Source: Astrocystis sublimbata
Taxonomy: Eukaryota; Ascomycota; Sordariomycetes; Xylariales; Xylariaceae
NCBI GenBank assembly: GCA_022453515.1
Contig: JAJNNY010000008.1
Span: 124,001-188,000, forward strand
Direction of reading: 5' to 3'
DNA: 64,000 nt
The notes beneath the pieces are model-generated. The model searched no databases. It was given only the letters and a program-made list of their open reading frames with translations, and had not been told where the DNA came from. The translations under genes were made by a program, and so were the position numbers. This document shows positions 54,744 through 64,000 of the stretch, piece by piece; position 1 is the first letter of the stretch, and every line of letters starts with the position of its first letter.

Positions 54744-55005
54744 TGGATTCGGTTCATGTGTTATTACTACTTTCTACGTATAATAACACGTTATTCAACA
54801 CGTAAGCTTGGGAGCGAGCATGAGCTAAATATTTTCAAACCAGTGCACTCCGTGAGTGGCGTGGTCTCTTTGGGGTTGTATCAAGCTTACCTTAGCCAAC
54901 AATATCACACCCAAGCACCCAAGTACTCTATCATTCAGCTTTAAATTATCATCTAGATCTATGTCTATGTCTGTGTCTAGGTATATCTTATACCCGATTT
55001 CTTCT

Positions 55006-56004
55006 CTAGCCTATCAACGCGACCTTCACCTTTTCAACCTCCGCCGCTGTTCCGCAAACCAGCCCAGCCGTCTCATTGAGGTCCTTTATAGGAGTCTCCA
55101 GGATCCTCTGTCCATCGACGGGATCAATCGCCAGACCACCCGCGCATTCAACCACCAATGCAACAGGCAACAATTCAAAAGCCCTTCTCAGCTTCGCCTT
55201 GCTCCCCACCGTGACGGGAGAGAGGTACACGCCATGACCCTTCACCAACGCATGCACAACATCCGGCACTAGACCTCCGCTATATCGTAGTGTATATCTC
55301 TCAGAGATGTATCTCGTGACCAGAGCCATGTACTTCTCGTTTTCGGAGGCAGCGCGCAGGTTTGCGGGGGCAAAATACCGCGTCTTGACGCCCTCTATAG
55401 GATTTAAGGTGAGATCGCGGACGATTTCAAAAGATCCGTTGTCGCTGACACCGACCTCGAGGCATAAAGCAGCGTCTTCTCGGCCAGGGACCTTGACGGC
55501 AACGATGGCTGTGGTCCGCGGCCCGTAGACGCCGAGGATAGCGGCGACCTGCTGGCTGGGATGCTGATGCAGTGCGCTTTTCCCCGCCCATATGCCAATA
55601 ATGCTCCCAACGCTCCAGTTGGGCGCAATGATGCTGCTTCCATCCAGCGGGTCGAAGGCTATCGCGTAGACCTCATCCTCTGCTTTCTCGTCGGCGGATT
55701 GCTGCTGCTTCTGCTGCTCCACAGGATCCTCCTCGCTGCTGGCGGCCACTATAGCAGGACACGCCGCAACCTCTTCTCGGAAGTAATTCTCGGCCAAGAC
55801 ATCGACGTTGAGCTGCGCATCGCCGAACACGTTGTCCGACCCGGCTTGCTCGACGCTGTGGGCGCCGCGTAGCGCTGTTGCCGTCCGGCTGATGCAGCGG
55901 AGCAGCGCGGGGATCACGGAGGTCGTGAGAGCAGGATTTGCGTCCCCTGTTGCACGGCGCAGGCTCTCTGCTAGCCGCTGCGCGCTCTTGTCTTGGGAGC
56001 TCAT
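55006..56004 (-). CDS. Sedoheptulose-1,7-bisphosphatase-like enzyme (FBPase class I fold)
   Basis: One minus-strand exon of 332 codons. Metal and substrate motifs of the FBPase/SBPase family are clear: SDNVFGDAQLNVDVLAE, FDPLDGSSIIAPNWSVGSIIGIW (DPLDGSS at 118-124), TLRYSGGLVPDVVHALVKGHGVYLSP and CAGGLAIDPVDGQRILE. The DGSSII..N.SVG form and the short N-terminus are closer to sedoheptulose bisphosphatase than to gluconeogenic FBPase. Such enzymes occur in many fungi and feed sugar phosphates toward ribose-5-phosphate or erythrose-4-phosphate. A Gln/Glu-rich insert (EEDPVEQQKQQQSADEKAED, about 91-110) lies before the metal site. Fold firm, substrate preference inferred. Confidence 0.88.
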   Translation of the reverse strand: MSSQDKSAQRLAESLRRATGDANPALTTSVIPALLRCISRTATALRGAHSVEQAGSDNVFGDAQLNVDVLAENYFREEVAACPAIVAASSEEDPVEQQKQQQSADEKAEDEVYAIAFDPLDGSSIIAPNWSVGSIIGIWAGKSALHQHPSQQVAAILGVYGPRTTAIVAVKVPGREDAALCLEVGVSDNGSFEIVRDLTLNPIEGVKTRYFAPANLRAASENEKYMALVTRYISERYTLRYSGGLVPDVVHALVKGHGVYLSPVTVGSKAKLRRAFELLPVALVVECAGGLAIDPVDGQRILETPIKDLNETAGLVCGTAAEVEKVKVALIG

Positions 56005-56733
56005 ATTTGCTTGTGTTGAATCTCTGACAGTAAATTTTTAGATGTCAGTGTTGAATTCGTTGGTGTTGATTATATGGATTAATGCCGATACTGGGTTTGC
56101 GCCTGTAAAATATATCTCACTTGGAGCACTTGAACTTCAAGCTTTCCTGTGAGAACAGTGTTGCCATTTTGGGGAGTGTTGGTGCTCTCTGATTGGCCAG
56201 TAGATTTTCTATAGGGCTTGACACTAACAGCAGTTATGACGTGACCCCCAGGTCACCTAGCTTGACGATGTGTGGATTGTAGAGAACCTCACCAAGTGTT
56301 AAATTGTATATATCGCTAGTGGAATCCTAAATATTTTACTCGGTTTGAAAGGAAACTATCCTATAACAGCTCCTTGGTCAGGAGTTGTACGAAGTCCTTA
56401 CTGCGCCTCCAGCTATAAATCGCGGCCAGACCACCGTGATGACGGCGCTAAAAGCGAGTTTAGCCGACACCCACGTCATGCATTTTGCAGTTCGAATCGG
56501 CTCTTACAGCGTATGTTCGAGATGTACCGATTTAAAGTGTTACAACTCATACTTCCTTTTCTTTATTTTAGACACGAAGAAATAAATCTAGCAAAGACAT
56601 CAAGACATCTACAAATTCATCAACGGATCATGGACTTATGACACACCTCTAAGCTTAGATCCCAGGGAAACGAACAACAGCATACCTACATATGAACAAA
56701 AGTTCACTACTCAAGCGGATCTGAAAGGGAATC
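56005..56733. other. Divergent intergenic region
   Basis: 0.7 kb shared by the promoters of the SBPase-like and Kes1-like genes. No gene and no distinctive motif. Confidence 0.4.
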
Positions 56734-57975
56734 ATGGCAGAATCACAAAGTCAGATTGGCCAACTGAAGGACTTTCTTTCCACTCTCTCCGCAAGCAAAG
56801 GGGATCTTTCCGGGATATCAGCGCCTCCTTTCGTACTATCCCCTACATCCGTGACCGAGATCCCCGCCTCATGGGCGTGTCGGCACGAGCTTTTCCAGCA
56901 ACCCGCTCACGAAGAGGACCCCGCAACCCGCGCTCTCCTCGTGCTGAAGAACTTCCTCTGCAGCTGGAAGCCGCAAGTGTACACCGCCGCAGACGCCGAC
57001 GGCGCGCCCAAGAAGCCCCTCAACGCCTTCCTCGGCGAGCTGTTCATCGGCGAGTTCGGCAGCGACAGCCCTAGTCCGACGCGCGTAGTCGCAGAGCAGG
57101 TCTCCCACCACCCGCCAGTGACGGCATGCGCGACGTATAACCTGAACACGGGCATTTCGTCAAGCGGGTACGTGGCGCAGGAGACCTCCGTGAGCGCCGT
57201 GTCGGGCGTGCGGGTGCGCCAGGTCGGCCACGCCATTCTTCGCGACGAGAGACATCAGGAGTCGCATCTGCGCACGCTGCCGACAGTTGCTATCAAGAGT
57301 ATACTAACAGGCGCATACCCTGAGGTTGAGGGTGTTTGTTACATCGTCTCAAGCTCGGGGTTCATATCCACTATTGAGTTCTCAGGCAAGAATTGGCGGA
57401 GTAGTTGGGGTGGGAGTAAGAAGAACTGTGTCCGCGCCGAGCTTGCGAGGATACCACGGGAGGGTGACGGGCAGGGAAAAGCGGAAGTGCTATATGAGAT
57501 CACAGGGCAGTGGACTGGACGTCTCACAATCACAGATTGTGTTACAGGGAAGGTCGTTGAGGACTTTCACGTTGACGATATACCGCTGAGCAAGATAAAG
57601 ACCCTGCCAGCGGAGGAACAGAGTCCGTGGGAGTCGAGACGGGCGTGGCGGGGGGTCGTCAAAGGAATTCGCTCAGGGAACCTGGAACATATAGCAGCAG
57701 AGAAGAAGGAGATCGAGGATGCGCAGCGGCAAATTCGACAAGCGGAGGAACAGGCCGGAGTTCATTGGCCTAGTGTCTTCTTCCGGCACGTTTCGCAGAG
57801 CCCTGAGTTCGACCTCCTGGCGCGTGCGATACCTGATCCTGCAGCACGGGACATCGCGCAAGATATGACGGAGGGCGTGTGGGCCTTTGTGGGAGTTGAT
57901 GCTGCTGAAGAGTTGATATCCGAAGGTGTATATCACCGCTCTCTAGAGCCCACAGGTCAGCTATCCGATGAATAA
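56734..57975 (+). CDS. Oxysterol-binding protein, Kes1/Osh4 type
   Basis: One exon of 413 codons, the length of short, lipid-binding-domain-only OSBP proteins. The family signature EQVSHHPPVTA is at 121-131. Other landmarks: KPLNAFLGELFIGEF, FSGKNWRSSWGGSKKNCVRAE, GQWTGRLTITD, and SPWESRRAWRGVVKGIRSGN followed by the helical KKEIEDAQRQIRQAEEQ, with the WPSVFF element near the end. No PH, ankyrin or FFAT element is seen. Such proteins exchange sterol and PI4P between membranes, at the Golgi in yeast Kes1. Identification firm. Confidence 0.95.
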   Translation: MAESQSQIGQLKDFLSTLSASKGDLSGISAPPFVLSPTSVTEIPASWACRHELFQQPAHEEDPATRALLVLKNFLCSWKPQVYTAADADGAPKKPLNAFLGELFIGEFGSDSPSPTRVVAEQVSHHPPVTACATYNLNTGISSSGYVAQETSVSAVSGVRVRQVGHAILRDERHQESHLRTLPTVAIKSILTGAYPEVEGVCYIVSSSGFISTIEFSGKNWRSSWGGSKKNCVRAELARIPREGDGQGKAEVLYEITGQWTGRLTITDCVTGKVVEDFHVDDIPLSKIKTLPAEEQSPWESRRAWRGVVKGIRSGNLEHIAAEKKEIEDAQRQIRQAEEQAGVHWPSVFFRHVSQSPEFDLLARAIPDPAARDIAQDMTEGVWAFVGVDAAEELISEGVYHRSLEPTGQLSDE

Positions 57976-58212
57976 TGTGGCATACTCATTAATTCTATTG
58001 TATAGTAGTACTAATCGAGCCTTAATAATCCTTAGGATAGTTATTACACCCTATCTGCAATCGCTTATACACGCTAGTCATGTGCCTCGGGACTGTTTGG
58101 CACATTGTAGAAAGGACAAAGCGTGAAATCTGCTTTGCTGCTTTGCATTTAGCTTCAACCGCGAAGTGTGCTATATAGTACAGGTAAATATGACTACTAG
58201 ATAGATACCTTC

Positions 58213-59235
58213 TTACTCATTCAACAGTTTCCGTAGAGATGTCATGGCTTTCGCACTGTACTCTCCCATATCATCATACTTCTCCTTTCCCCGCCCATCA
58301 AATACTTCAACGGACAACCAACCCCTAAACCCCGTCTTCAGCACCGCATTCAAGAAATCCCTGACAGGCAAGTACCCGCCATCGAACGGCAGCGGGCGAT
58401 AATCATGACTCCAGCGTCCTCTGGGCCGTAGTCCATCCTCATCCGGCTCCATATCCAGCGGCGGATCCATCTTATACGCATCGGAGATCTGCAGCAAGAA
58501 GATCTTCTCGGGGGGCACCGTCTTCGCCAGCTCGGCGAGACTCTCACTCCATAACCCTTGGATCTCTTTCTCTGTCTTTCCATTCAAAAACCCGGTCTCG
58601 CTTCTCGGGTCCGCCCACTCGCCCCCGGCGCTCTGGAACGTATCAAGACACAGTCCCAGGTTGTCGCGGTCCGCCTTTTCCACAATAGTCCACACATCCC
58701 TCCAGTCCGGCGCATGTGTTGCCCAGCACCAATTCTCGTAAGCAATCCTCAGTCCCTTCTCCTTGCACAGATCCGCCAACTCGGCTAGATCCGCTGCGAG
58801 CACGTCGAAGTCGCCGGAAATGCCAGGCGCGTCGGACGAGCCGACCTGCAGCATATCCGTGCCCACGGCTTCCATGATGCGCATCCAGCCTTTCGCGCGG
58901 GTGAATGCGTCCTCGCGCTCTTTGCTCCCCTTAGGCCATCCCTCGAAGTTGGCGAATGGCTGCAGCATCAAGATCCTGAGTTTTTGAGTCTCGACGAGAG
59001 ACCGGATGGATTTCCCGACAGACACAAGGGTGTCGTAGTCTGTGGGAGATGGTTCCTGTCCGTCGTTAAGCGAGGCCCCGTACGAGAGTATGTCTGGCAT
59101 CGACAGCTCAATCCCATCGAACCCGGCGGCGGATATGGCTTTGAGCTTTTCTGGGAGGGTGTGGGCGGCGCTGTGCCCGATGCTGCATGTTGCGTAGCTT
59201 GTGGGCACAGATGCCCCTTCGTAGGTGATTGGCAT
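58213..59235 (-). CDS. 3-dehydroshikimate dehydratase-like TIM-barrel enzyme
   Basis: One minus-strand exon of 340 codons. It is a xylose-isomerase-like/AP-endonuclease-2 barrel: LPEKLKAISAAGFDGIELSMPDI (first strand, metal Glu), LRILMLQPFANFEGW, TDMLQVGSSDAPGISGD, LRIAYENWCWATHAPDW (metal Glu), LGLCLDTFQSAGGEWADP (Asp), IFLLQISDAYKMDPP and GWLSVEVFDGRG (final Glu). These motifs and the RPRGRWSHDYRPLPFDGG block fit fungal 3-dehydroshikimate dehydratases (Qa-4/QutC type), which make protocatechuate for quinate/shikimate use. The rest of a qa/qut cluster is not in view, so pathway role is inferred. Another sugar-phosphate isomerase-like activity is possible. Confidence 0.85.
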   Translation of the reverse strand: MPITYEGASVPTSYATCSIGHSAAHTLPEKLKAISAAGFDGIELSMPDILSYGASLNDGQEPSPTDYDTLVSVGKSIRSLVETQKLRILMLQPFANFEGWPKGSKEREDAFTRAKGWMRIMEAVGTDMLQVGSSDAPGISGDFDVLAADLAELADLCKEKGLRIAYENWCWATHAPDWRDVWTIVEKADRDNLGLCLDTFQSAGGEWADPRSETGFLNGKTEKEIQGLWSESLAELAKTVPPEKIFLLQISDAYKMDPPLDMEPDEDGLRPRGRWSHDYRPLPFDGGYLPVRDFLNAVLKTGFRGWLSVEVFDGRGKEKYDDMGEYSAKAMTSLRKLLNE

Positions 59236-59313
59236 AGTTGCGAATAAGGATTTGGCGATAGAACGTGCTGTTGTTGTGTGCTTTTTCGCTGCGTTTCAAT
59301 TGGCCCTTCGTAA

Positions 59314-59320
59314 ATTTATA
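59314..59320 (-). promoter_or_regulatory. TATA box of the dehydratase-like gene
   Basis: TATAAAT on the minus strand, 79 bases upstream of the ATG at 59235. Confidence 0.5.
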
Positions 59321-59671
59321 GGTAACTTTCGATTGATTACTTGTTCTGAACAGATGTTTTACATGACTATGTACAGGAATCCTGTGATGTTTTGAGGCTG
59401 GCAAATGTGAGAACAAGATGAACCGGGGTTGGTAACCGAGGTGACGTCGATGCACGTCATCAACACCTCCACACACAAACATCGACGTTGAAAGTGGGCG
59501 TTTTGATCGTGTCTCAATATTGTTTCTTCTTCGATATCTGATTCAAAGCTGTTCTGTGTTAAAAATATCTCAAAAACGCTGTGGTGAACACAATTAAAAA
59601 TTGACTCAATTTTGCAATTCGCCTACTCTTTGATTGAGAGCTCACTCATCATCGAATGTCACACATCGCAG

Positions 59672-59706
59672 ATCACACCACACACCACACACCACACACC
59701 ACACAC
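59672..59706. repeat. ACACACC microsatellite
   Basis: About five tandem copies of a 7-base CACACAC/ACACACC unit in non-coding DNA. Confidence 0.85.
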
Positions 59707-59889
59707 AAGAAAAGACTTAGAGGATATGCTTTTCGAATGCCAAAAGCTAACTAAACAACATGCTACTGTACTCCATGCCAAAAAATCAGCGTGCCCGAAC
59801 GAATGCCCTTCTCTTCCCATCGCTATCCTTCAATACATAAATCTGACCAACTCCTTCGTACTTACCACAGGCAATGACCACCTGCCTGC

Positions 59890-60856
59890 TTAGTGGCACG
59901 CCTGCCAAGCGACGTGGATCTGCTGTGTTAGTGCGACGGTAGCGTCGTCGTCGGAGATTGTGCCAGAAGCGCTCGTGTTCGTCGCCGTCAGAGCAATGCG
60001 GTTGTTGACGTTGAGGATGCCGCTGGCGCCGCAGGGCGACCAGATGACGGAGGCCGTGGGGACAAGATCCTGCTTGGTGTAGACCTATAAGAGGAAAAAG
60101 AGGGGTTTCGTATTAGTCTCACATGTATGCGCTCTCAAGGGATAGTGGTAAGTTTCAATTGTGTGTGACAGAGAGGGAGAGCATGAGTGGTGGCGAATGA
60201 ATGGACTATGAGGTAACTTACATCGCCAAGTTCCCAGAGACCGCCTCCATTGATCGATGTTGTGGTTGTGGTCTTTTATCACGCGATCAGTTCATGAGCA
60301 TTTGTCGACTTATAAGCGGGGGTTTCACTCACCGTGTCAGCGGGCGACTGACTGAAGTAGTAAGTCGAGTAGAAAGTTCCAGTGGTGCCCTTCTCAAGTT
60401 GGGCGTAGCCGTGGTAGGTGGACTCGACCTAATGTCTCATTAGAGCTTATTGGTTTTCTTTATAGTTAACGCCTCATCAGATACTCACAACAGCGTATTG
60501 GAAGCCACCAGGGTACTTCAGGTTCAAGTGAAGCTGGCAGTTCTTGGTCCTGTCTGCGATGCTGGTACCGGGCCCAATGTAAGTCTGGAACTTATCGAAG
60601 CCGAAGGTGACAACCTATAAACACGTCTCAGCAGCTATTCGGCTGGAGTCATAACTGCTCATGATAGAAAACTTACCTGGCGATCAGGAGATAGCTCAGT
60701 AGAGACGGATCCCTGGGGGCACCCGTTACCGCTGGCGGACACGCTCGTGATTATGATCGAGCTTGGGTCGGGTGCGGTACCGCTGCCAGTGCCGGGGGAG
60801 ATAAAGGGCTTAGCAGCAACCAAGGCGGCGCCGAAGAGAACAGCGAGTGAAAGCAT
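59890..60856 (-). CDS. Small secreted protein, DUF4360 family
   Basis: Five minus-strand exons: 60856-60677, 60614-60489, 60428-60333, 60272-60222 and 60084-59890 (introns 62, 60, 60 and 137 nt), all phase 0, 215 residues. A signal peptide (MLSLAVLFGAALVAA) is followed by the DUF4360 features: SVSASGNGCPQGSVSTELSPD, VTFGFDKFQTYIGPGTSIADRTKNCQLHLNLKYPGGFQYAVV, YHGYAQLEKGTTGTFYSTYYF and a C-terminal VIWSPCGASGILNVNNRIAL. Cysteines in the GCPQG and KNCQL motifs and near the C-terminus could pair. The family is widespread among fungi and some bacteria, secreted, and of unknown function. All-phase-0 introns are notable. Location is probably extracellular. Confidence 0.9.
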
Positions 60857-62885
60857 GATGGCGGTAATGAGGTGTTGATGGGTGAGATCACAGATGTGAA
60901 GAGTCTTTGAGTTGTTTGTGAGTGTTGCGGACCGGATTGAGTTGCTGAGCTGTGGTGATGAATGGAAACATGATCGACAACCTCGTGAGATGTGCTGTAT
61001 TTATACGTATTTGAGCATCGATGACTTCAACTCATGTTACTATTTTCGTATCCGACTCTTCCACCCAAGCACCCGGTCACTAACACCCACTGGAGGACGT
61101 AGTCCGAGCACGTTGACGCCATCGTGAAGGATTGCAAGTTAACGTTCCCAACGGCAGCAAGATGCGATATTGGACCCTCAGCCTTGGGTACGTTTGCTGA
61201 CGGCGGCCCTTCCAGCCCATCTCGCGAATGTACGCTTGATTAGAACCAAGACTTCATAGATGAAAACATATTGAAGAACGTCGTCTAGGTCCTCGAATTC
61301 TTTGGATCTTATGTGGGGACGTTCTTTTTATAGAAACGCATTACCAAAAAATATCATGATGTGAGTTCGAGATGGAGAGACATCTATGAGCAACGGCGGT
61401 CTTCAGAGTCATCTCGACTCTGCGCCTGGTCGTAAAAGGCGATGCGGTATTTTTGAGTGGAGCCTGGCATCATGTCAGATTCGGTTCTGTTATAACACAA
61501 AGGGTCTATAGTCACACTGAATGAATTCTAGGTCGTGGTGAGAGCATACGGCGGCAAGGGGCTGACAGCTAGTCGAGTGGAGAGGACCCTTTATCTGATG
61601 CTATATTTGACTCTCCAGGGTGTAATATACTGAGCTTGTATATCATGGCCACGCGGGACCAGATGAACTGCATCGTGTCTTGCGCGCAGTTCTTGGGTTC
61701 TCGGCGAAGCCTCAACATGCGCGCGCTGTGGAGCTTGGAGTTGAATTGGCTCCCAGCTCGGCCATTTGAGCAGTGGTATTCAGATTGGGTTATAACGGTG
61801 AGAACATCAGGGTAGCCAATGCCCAAGCGACGCCCGGCATGAAGCGTGGTCCTGGGAGGAGCTCATACCCACAAGCTCGAGGCCTAGGCCGCTGCGAGTT
61901 TGTAGTGGGACGTTGAGTGGTTTGTCTCCGACCCAACCGAGTGTCAGAATCAAAGAACATAATATTCAGCGACGGGGTCCAGAGCGCGGCGACGGCTCAT
62001 CTTATGATCGAGTCTGTGTTTAGCCTCTTTAGCCGTCTTGACGAGAGGTGTCAGGAACAAGGGTCAGGTACCGTGCAGATCTAGAGCCTTGCATCGCTCT
62101 CATCTAACATAAACGAGGAGCCCAGATTACGATTCTTTTTCGGTCGTCTTGGGTTGAGATGTCGAGTCGTTGCATCGCAGGTGACCAAGGAACGCTTGGT
62201 AGCCAAAGACCCTCTTAATGTAACATGTTCAACCATGTGATGGGAGCGAAAGATATTGCAACAATACGGGAGCTCTCATCGGAAGAACCCTTTCGGGCTA
62301 ATCTCATGTGGGCATGGGGGGGGCTCTAGACTGTCGTGGATGTCAGAACACCTGGTCTGAGCAATGCAGGGTGGTGGCATTGGGTGTGTTCGCGACCCCA
62401 GATACGACGGCGACTGTCAACCCATTTCCGTTCCCGGACACCTAGGAAAACAGGGGAGTTCATGCACAGCTGACGTATAGCCATGACCCCACCGAGGGGT
62501 AAAAATCATGAAGCTTGAGCTCACCGTGTGAAGCTTCACGAAATCTCGACGCGATAGCTGGTATCGGCTGCAATCCAAGATTCATCAACTTTAACATCAC
62601 ATTTTGTTCAATTCCCATTGAAGCAGTGCAAAGTCGGACCCAATGGGGTCTGTCGTTGAAGTTAAGTGGTTGGGGAACTGTGATCTCGGCCGTAACAACT
62701 TCCCAGTGTGATGTTGCGCTTTGGGGGGTGGAGATGAAAACGTTGTGTGAATTCAAGAAAGAGCTAAGTGAACGCCACCATATCGATTCTAGATACGTCT
62801 GAGGAATGAGAATCTAGCTGATGAGGTATACCCAAGAAAACGCCGACAAAGATGCTCTCCCACACGTATGCAATCAATTCCCTCG
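60857..62885. other. Gene-poor region, 2.0 kb
   Basis: Between the DUF4360 gene and the 3' end of citrate synthase. Short frames (61569-61826, 62460-62756, 62515-62802) lack motifs. The left edge holds the DUF4360 promoter. Nothing else supported. Confidence 0.4.
60998..61005 (-). promoter_or_regulatory. TATA box of the DUF4360 gene
   Basis: TATAAATA on the minus strand about 140 bases upstream of the ATG at 60856. Confidence 0.5.
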
Positions 62886-64000
62886 TTACGCTCCGATCTG
62901 CTTCAGGATTCCCTCCAAATTGATGCTCTTTGGTCTTTCAATAGGCAATCCAAGTGCACGATCCCAAATCAACTGGGCAAGAGGACCCAGTCCTCGGCTG
63001 ACACCGAAGGTTGCAGTGTAATACAAAGTCTCGTGGAAGCCGTAATGGTGGAACAACACGCCACTGCTCGAGTCAACATTAGGATACGGGTTCTTCGTCT
63101 TTCCGTGCTTCTTCAAGACCTCAGGAGCTACTTCACTGTTGATCTTCACAAGCTGGAAGACGGGATCCTGGGCAATCTCAGGGCGGGCAGACGCATAATC
63201 CATAAGAGCCTCGAAGCGAGGATCGGGCTTGCGTAGAACTGCATGACCGTATCCAGGAACAACACGCCCACTGTTGAGGGTCGACCAAAGGTAATCGTGT
63301 ACATCTTTCTCAGTGTACTTCGCAGGTATGTTCTCCTTCATCTGTATAATCCAGCGCAAGACTTCCTGAGCAGCGAGACTGCGTGAACGATTAGTACAGG
63401 GCAGAGTTGTGCGATAGACTTAGAGGATCACATACCCATGCAGGGGGCCTGCCAGGCCTTGGAGACCAGCGCTATAACTCAGGAAAGGGTCACTGAGGGC
63501 ACTGCCGACGAGATGGGTGGTGTGGGCCGAAACATTGCCTCCTTCGTGGTCGCCGTGCAGGGCGAGGTACAGTCTCAATAGATCTTGGAAGTTTTCGTTC
63601 TCCTTGCCACCTTTACCAAGCATGGCAGCGAAGTTGTAAGACCAATCCTGGTCAATGTCAACATCGGCAGGTAAGGCACCACCGCCGCGATATGAGTTCT
63701 GGTAGATCTTGGCGGCGATGGTGGGCAGCTTAGCCAGCAAGCTGATGGAATCATCGAAGGTTGGCTCCCAGTAGTCGGCTTTGTTTAGCCCGTTCTCGTA
63801 GGCTTTAGCGAATTTGGAGGTATAGTTGAGAGCGCTAACGGCGATGGCGAATTGGGTCATGGGGTGCAGGTCTTTGGGAAAGTTATCAAGCATCTTATTG
63901 ACAAAGTCGGGGAGCCCAGCCTGTTCTGCCAGTTCCCGCGAGAATTGACGGACTTGATTGACCGAGGGAACTTTGCCAGTTAGAAGGAGCCAAAACATCG
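62886..64000 (-). CDS. Citrate synthase, mitochondrial type (5' part outside window)
   Basis: Two visible minus-strand exons, 63436 to the window end and 63378-62886 (57-nt intron at 63379-63435, restoring GPLHGLAAQEVL). Active-site residues are in place: His in [23 protein letters not shown], His in [17 protein letters not shown], and Asp in [17 protein letters not shown]. The C-terminal helix region [22 protein letters not shown] is intact. The C-terminus (KQIGA) is not a peroxisomal PTS1, so this is probably the mitochondrial TCA-cycle enzyme rather than a peroxisomal or methylcitrate copy, although 2-methylcitrate synthase cannot be excluded without the N-terminus. The start lies to the right of the window. 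Confidence 0.93.

Larger units (their letters stand above)
59236..59889. other. Intergenic region with ACACACC microsatellite
   Basis: 0.65 kb between two minus-strand genes. The right half holds the microsatellite and the left part the promoter of the dehydratase gene. No gene. Confidence 0.5.

Noticed and set aside
59672..59706. Possible telomere-like or CRISPR-like direct repeats
   Set aside because: It is a simple 7-base microsatellite without spacers. No CRISPR array occurs in a fungal nuclear genome context.
62460..62756. Minus-strand frame faintly resembling a small lectin-like domain
   Set aside because: The match rests on a few scattered aromatic residues and the frame lacks an ATG. 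An overlapping plus-strand frame is equally long.

Overview
The window is nuclear DNA of a filamentous ascomycete (Pezizomycotina; a Sordariomycete is my best guess from gene content, not proven). The evidence is intron-rich genes whose introns are short (about 52-137 nt, GT..AG, often with a CTAAC-like branch site), no operons, both strands used, and families typical of moulds: a HET-domain protein, a P450, GH92 mannosidase, the X325/BIM1 copper protein, Rds1, SRR1 and DUF4360. I rebuilt the exon chains by eye. Every multi-exon model listed has consistent phases and sums to whole codons.

Layout. 0-10.6 kb: 3' part of a metallo-beta-lactamase fold hydrolase, a small basic protein ending in three tandem stops, a HET-domain gene, a P450 and a steryl-ester/triacylglycerol-type lipase. 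12-21.4 kb: the COX assembly factor PET191, a membrane polyphosphatase-like phosphoesterase (Ppn2 type), a Ser/Thr-rich single-pass surface protein and an unrecognised coiled-coil protein. 23-30.2 kb: a STRAP-type WD40 protein and Doa1/Ufd3/PLAA transcribed divergently, then an X325/BIM1 GPI protein. 30.2-37.4 kb: a looser, accessory-looking stretch with a minisatellite, a 551-bp TA-flanked MITE-like element, an SRR1-domain gene and a Ulp1-type (C48) protease fused to a long disordered tail. 38.1-49.3 kb: a SWIM+RING ubiquitin ligase candidate, then a series of secreted proteins (GH92, Rds1 ferritin-like, PAF-acetylhydrolase-like) spaced by gene-poor DNA. 50.3-64 kb: SAGA subunit Spt8, a membrane-anchored extradiol dioxygenase, a sedoheptulose bisphosphatase-like enzyme, a Kes1/Osh4 oxysterol-binding protein, a 3-dehydroshikimate dehydratase-like enzyme, a DUF4360 secreted protein and the 3' part of citrate synthase.

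Most genes are independent housekeeping or secretome genes. The one group with a possible metabolic logic is 53.4-59.2 kb: a bisphosphatase of the erythrose-4-phosphate branch, a dehydroshikimate dehydratase (product protocatechuate) and a LigB-fold ring-opening dioxygenase. This link is inference. The best candidates for something undescribed are the Ulp1-like protease with its disordered tail, the MITE with palindromic GTTCT-rich subterminal repeats, and the 24-bp-arm inverted repeat upstream of the dioxygenase. I found no CRISPR array, rRNA or convincing tRNA.
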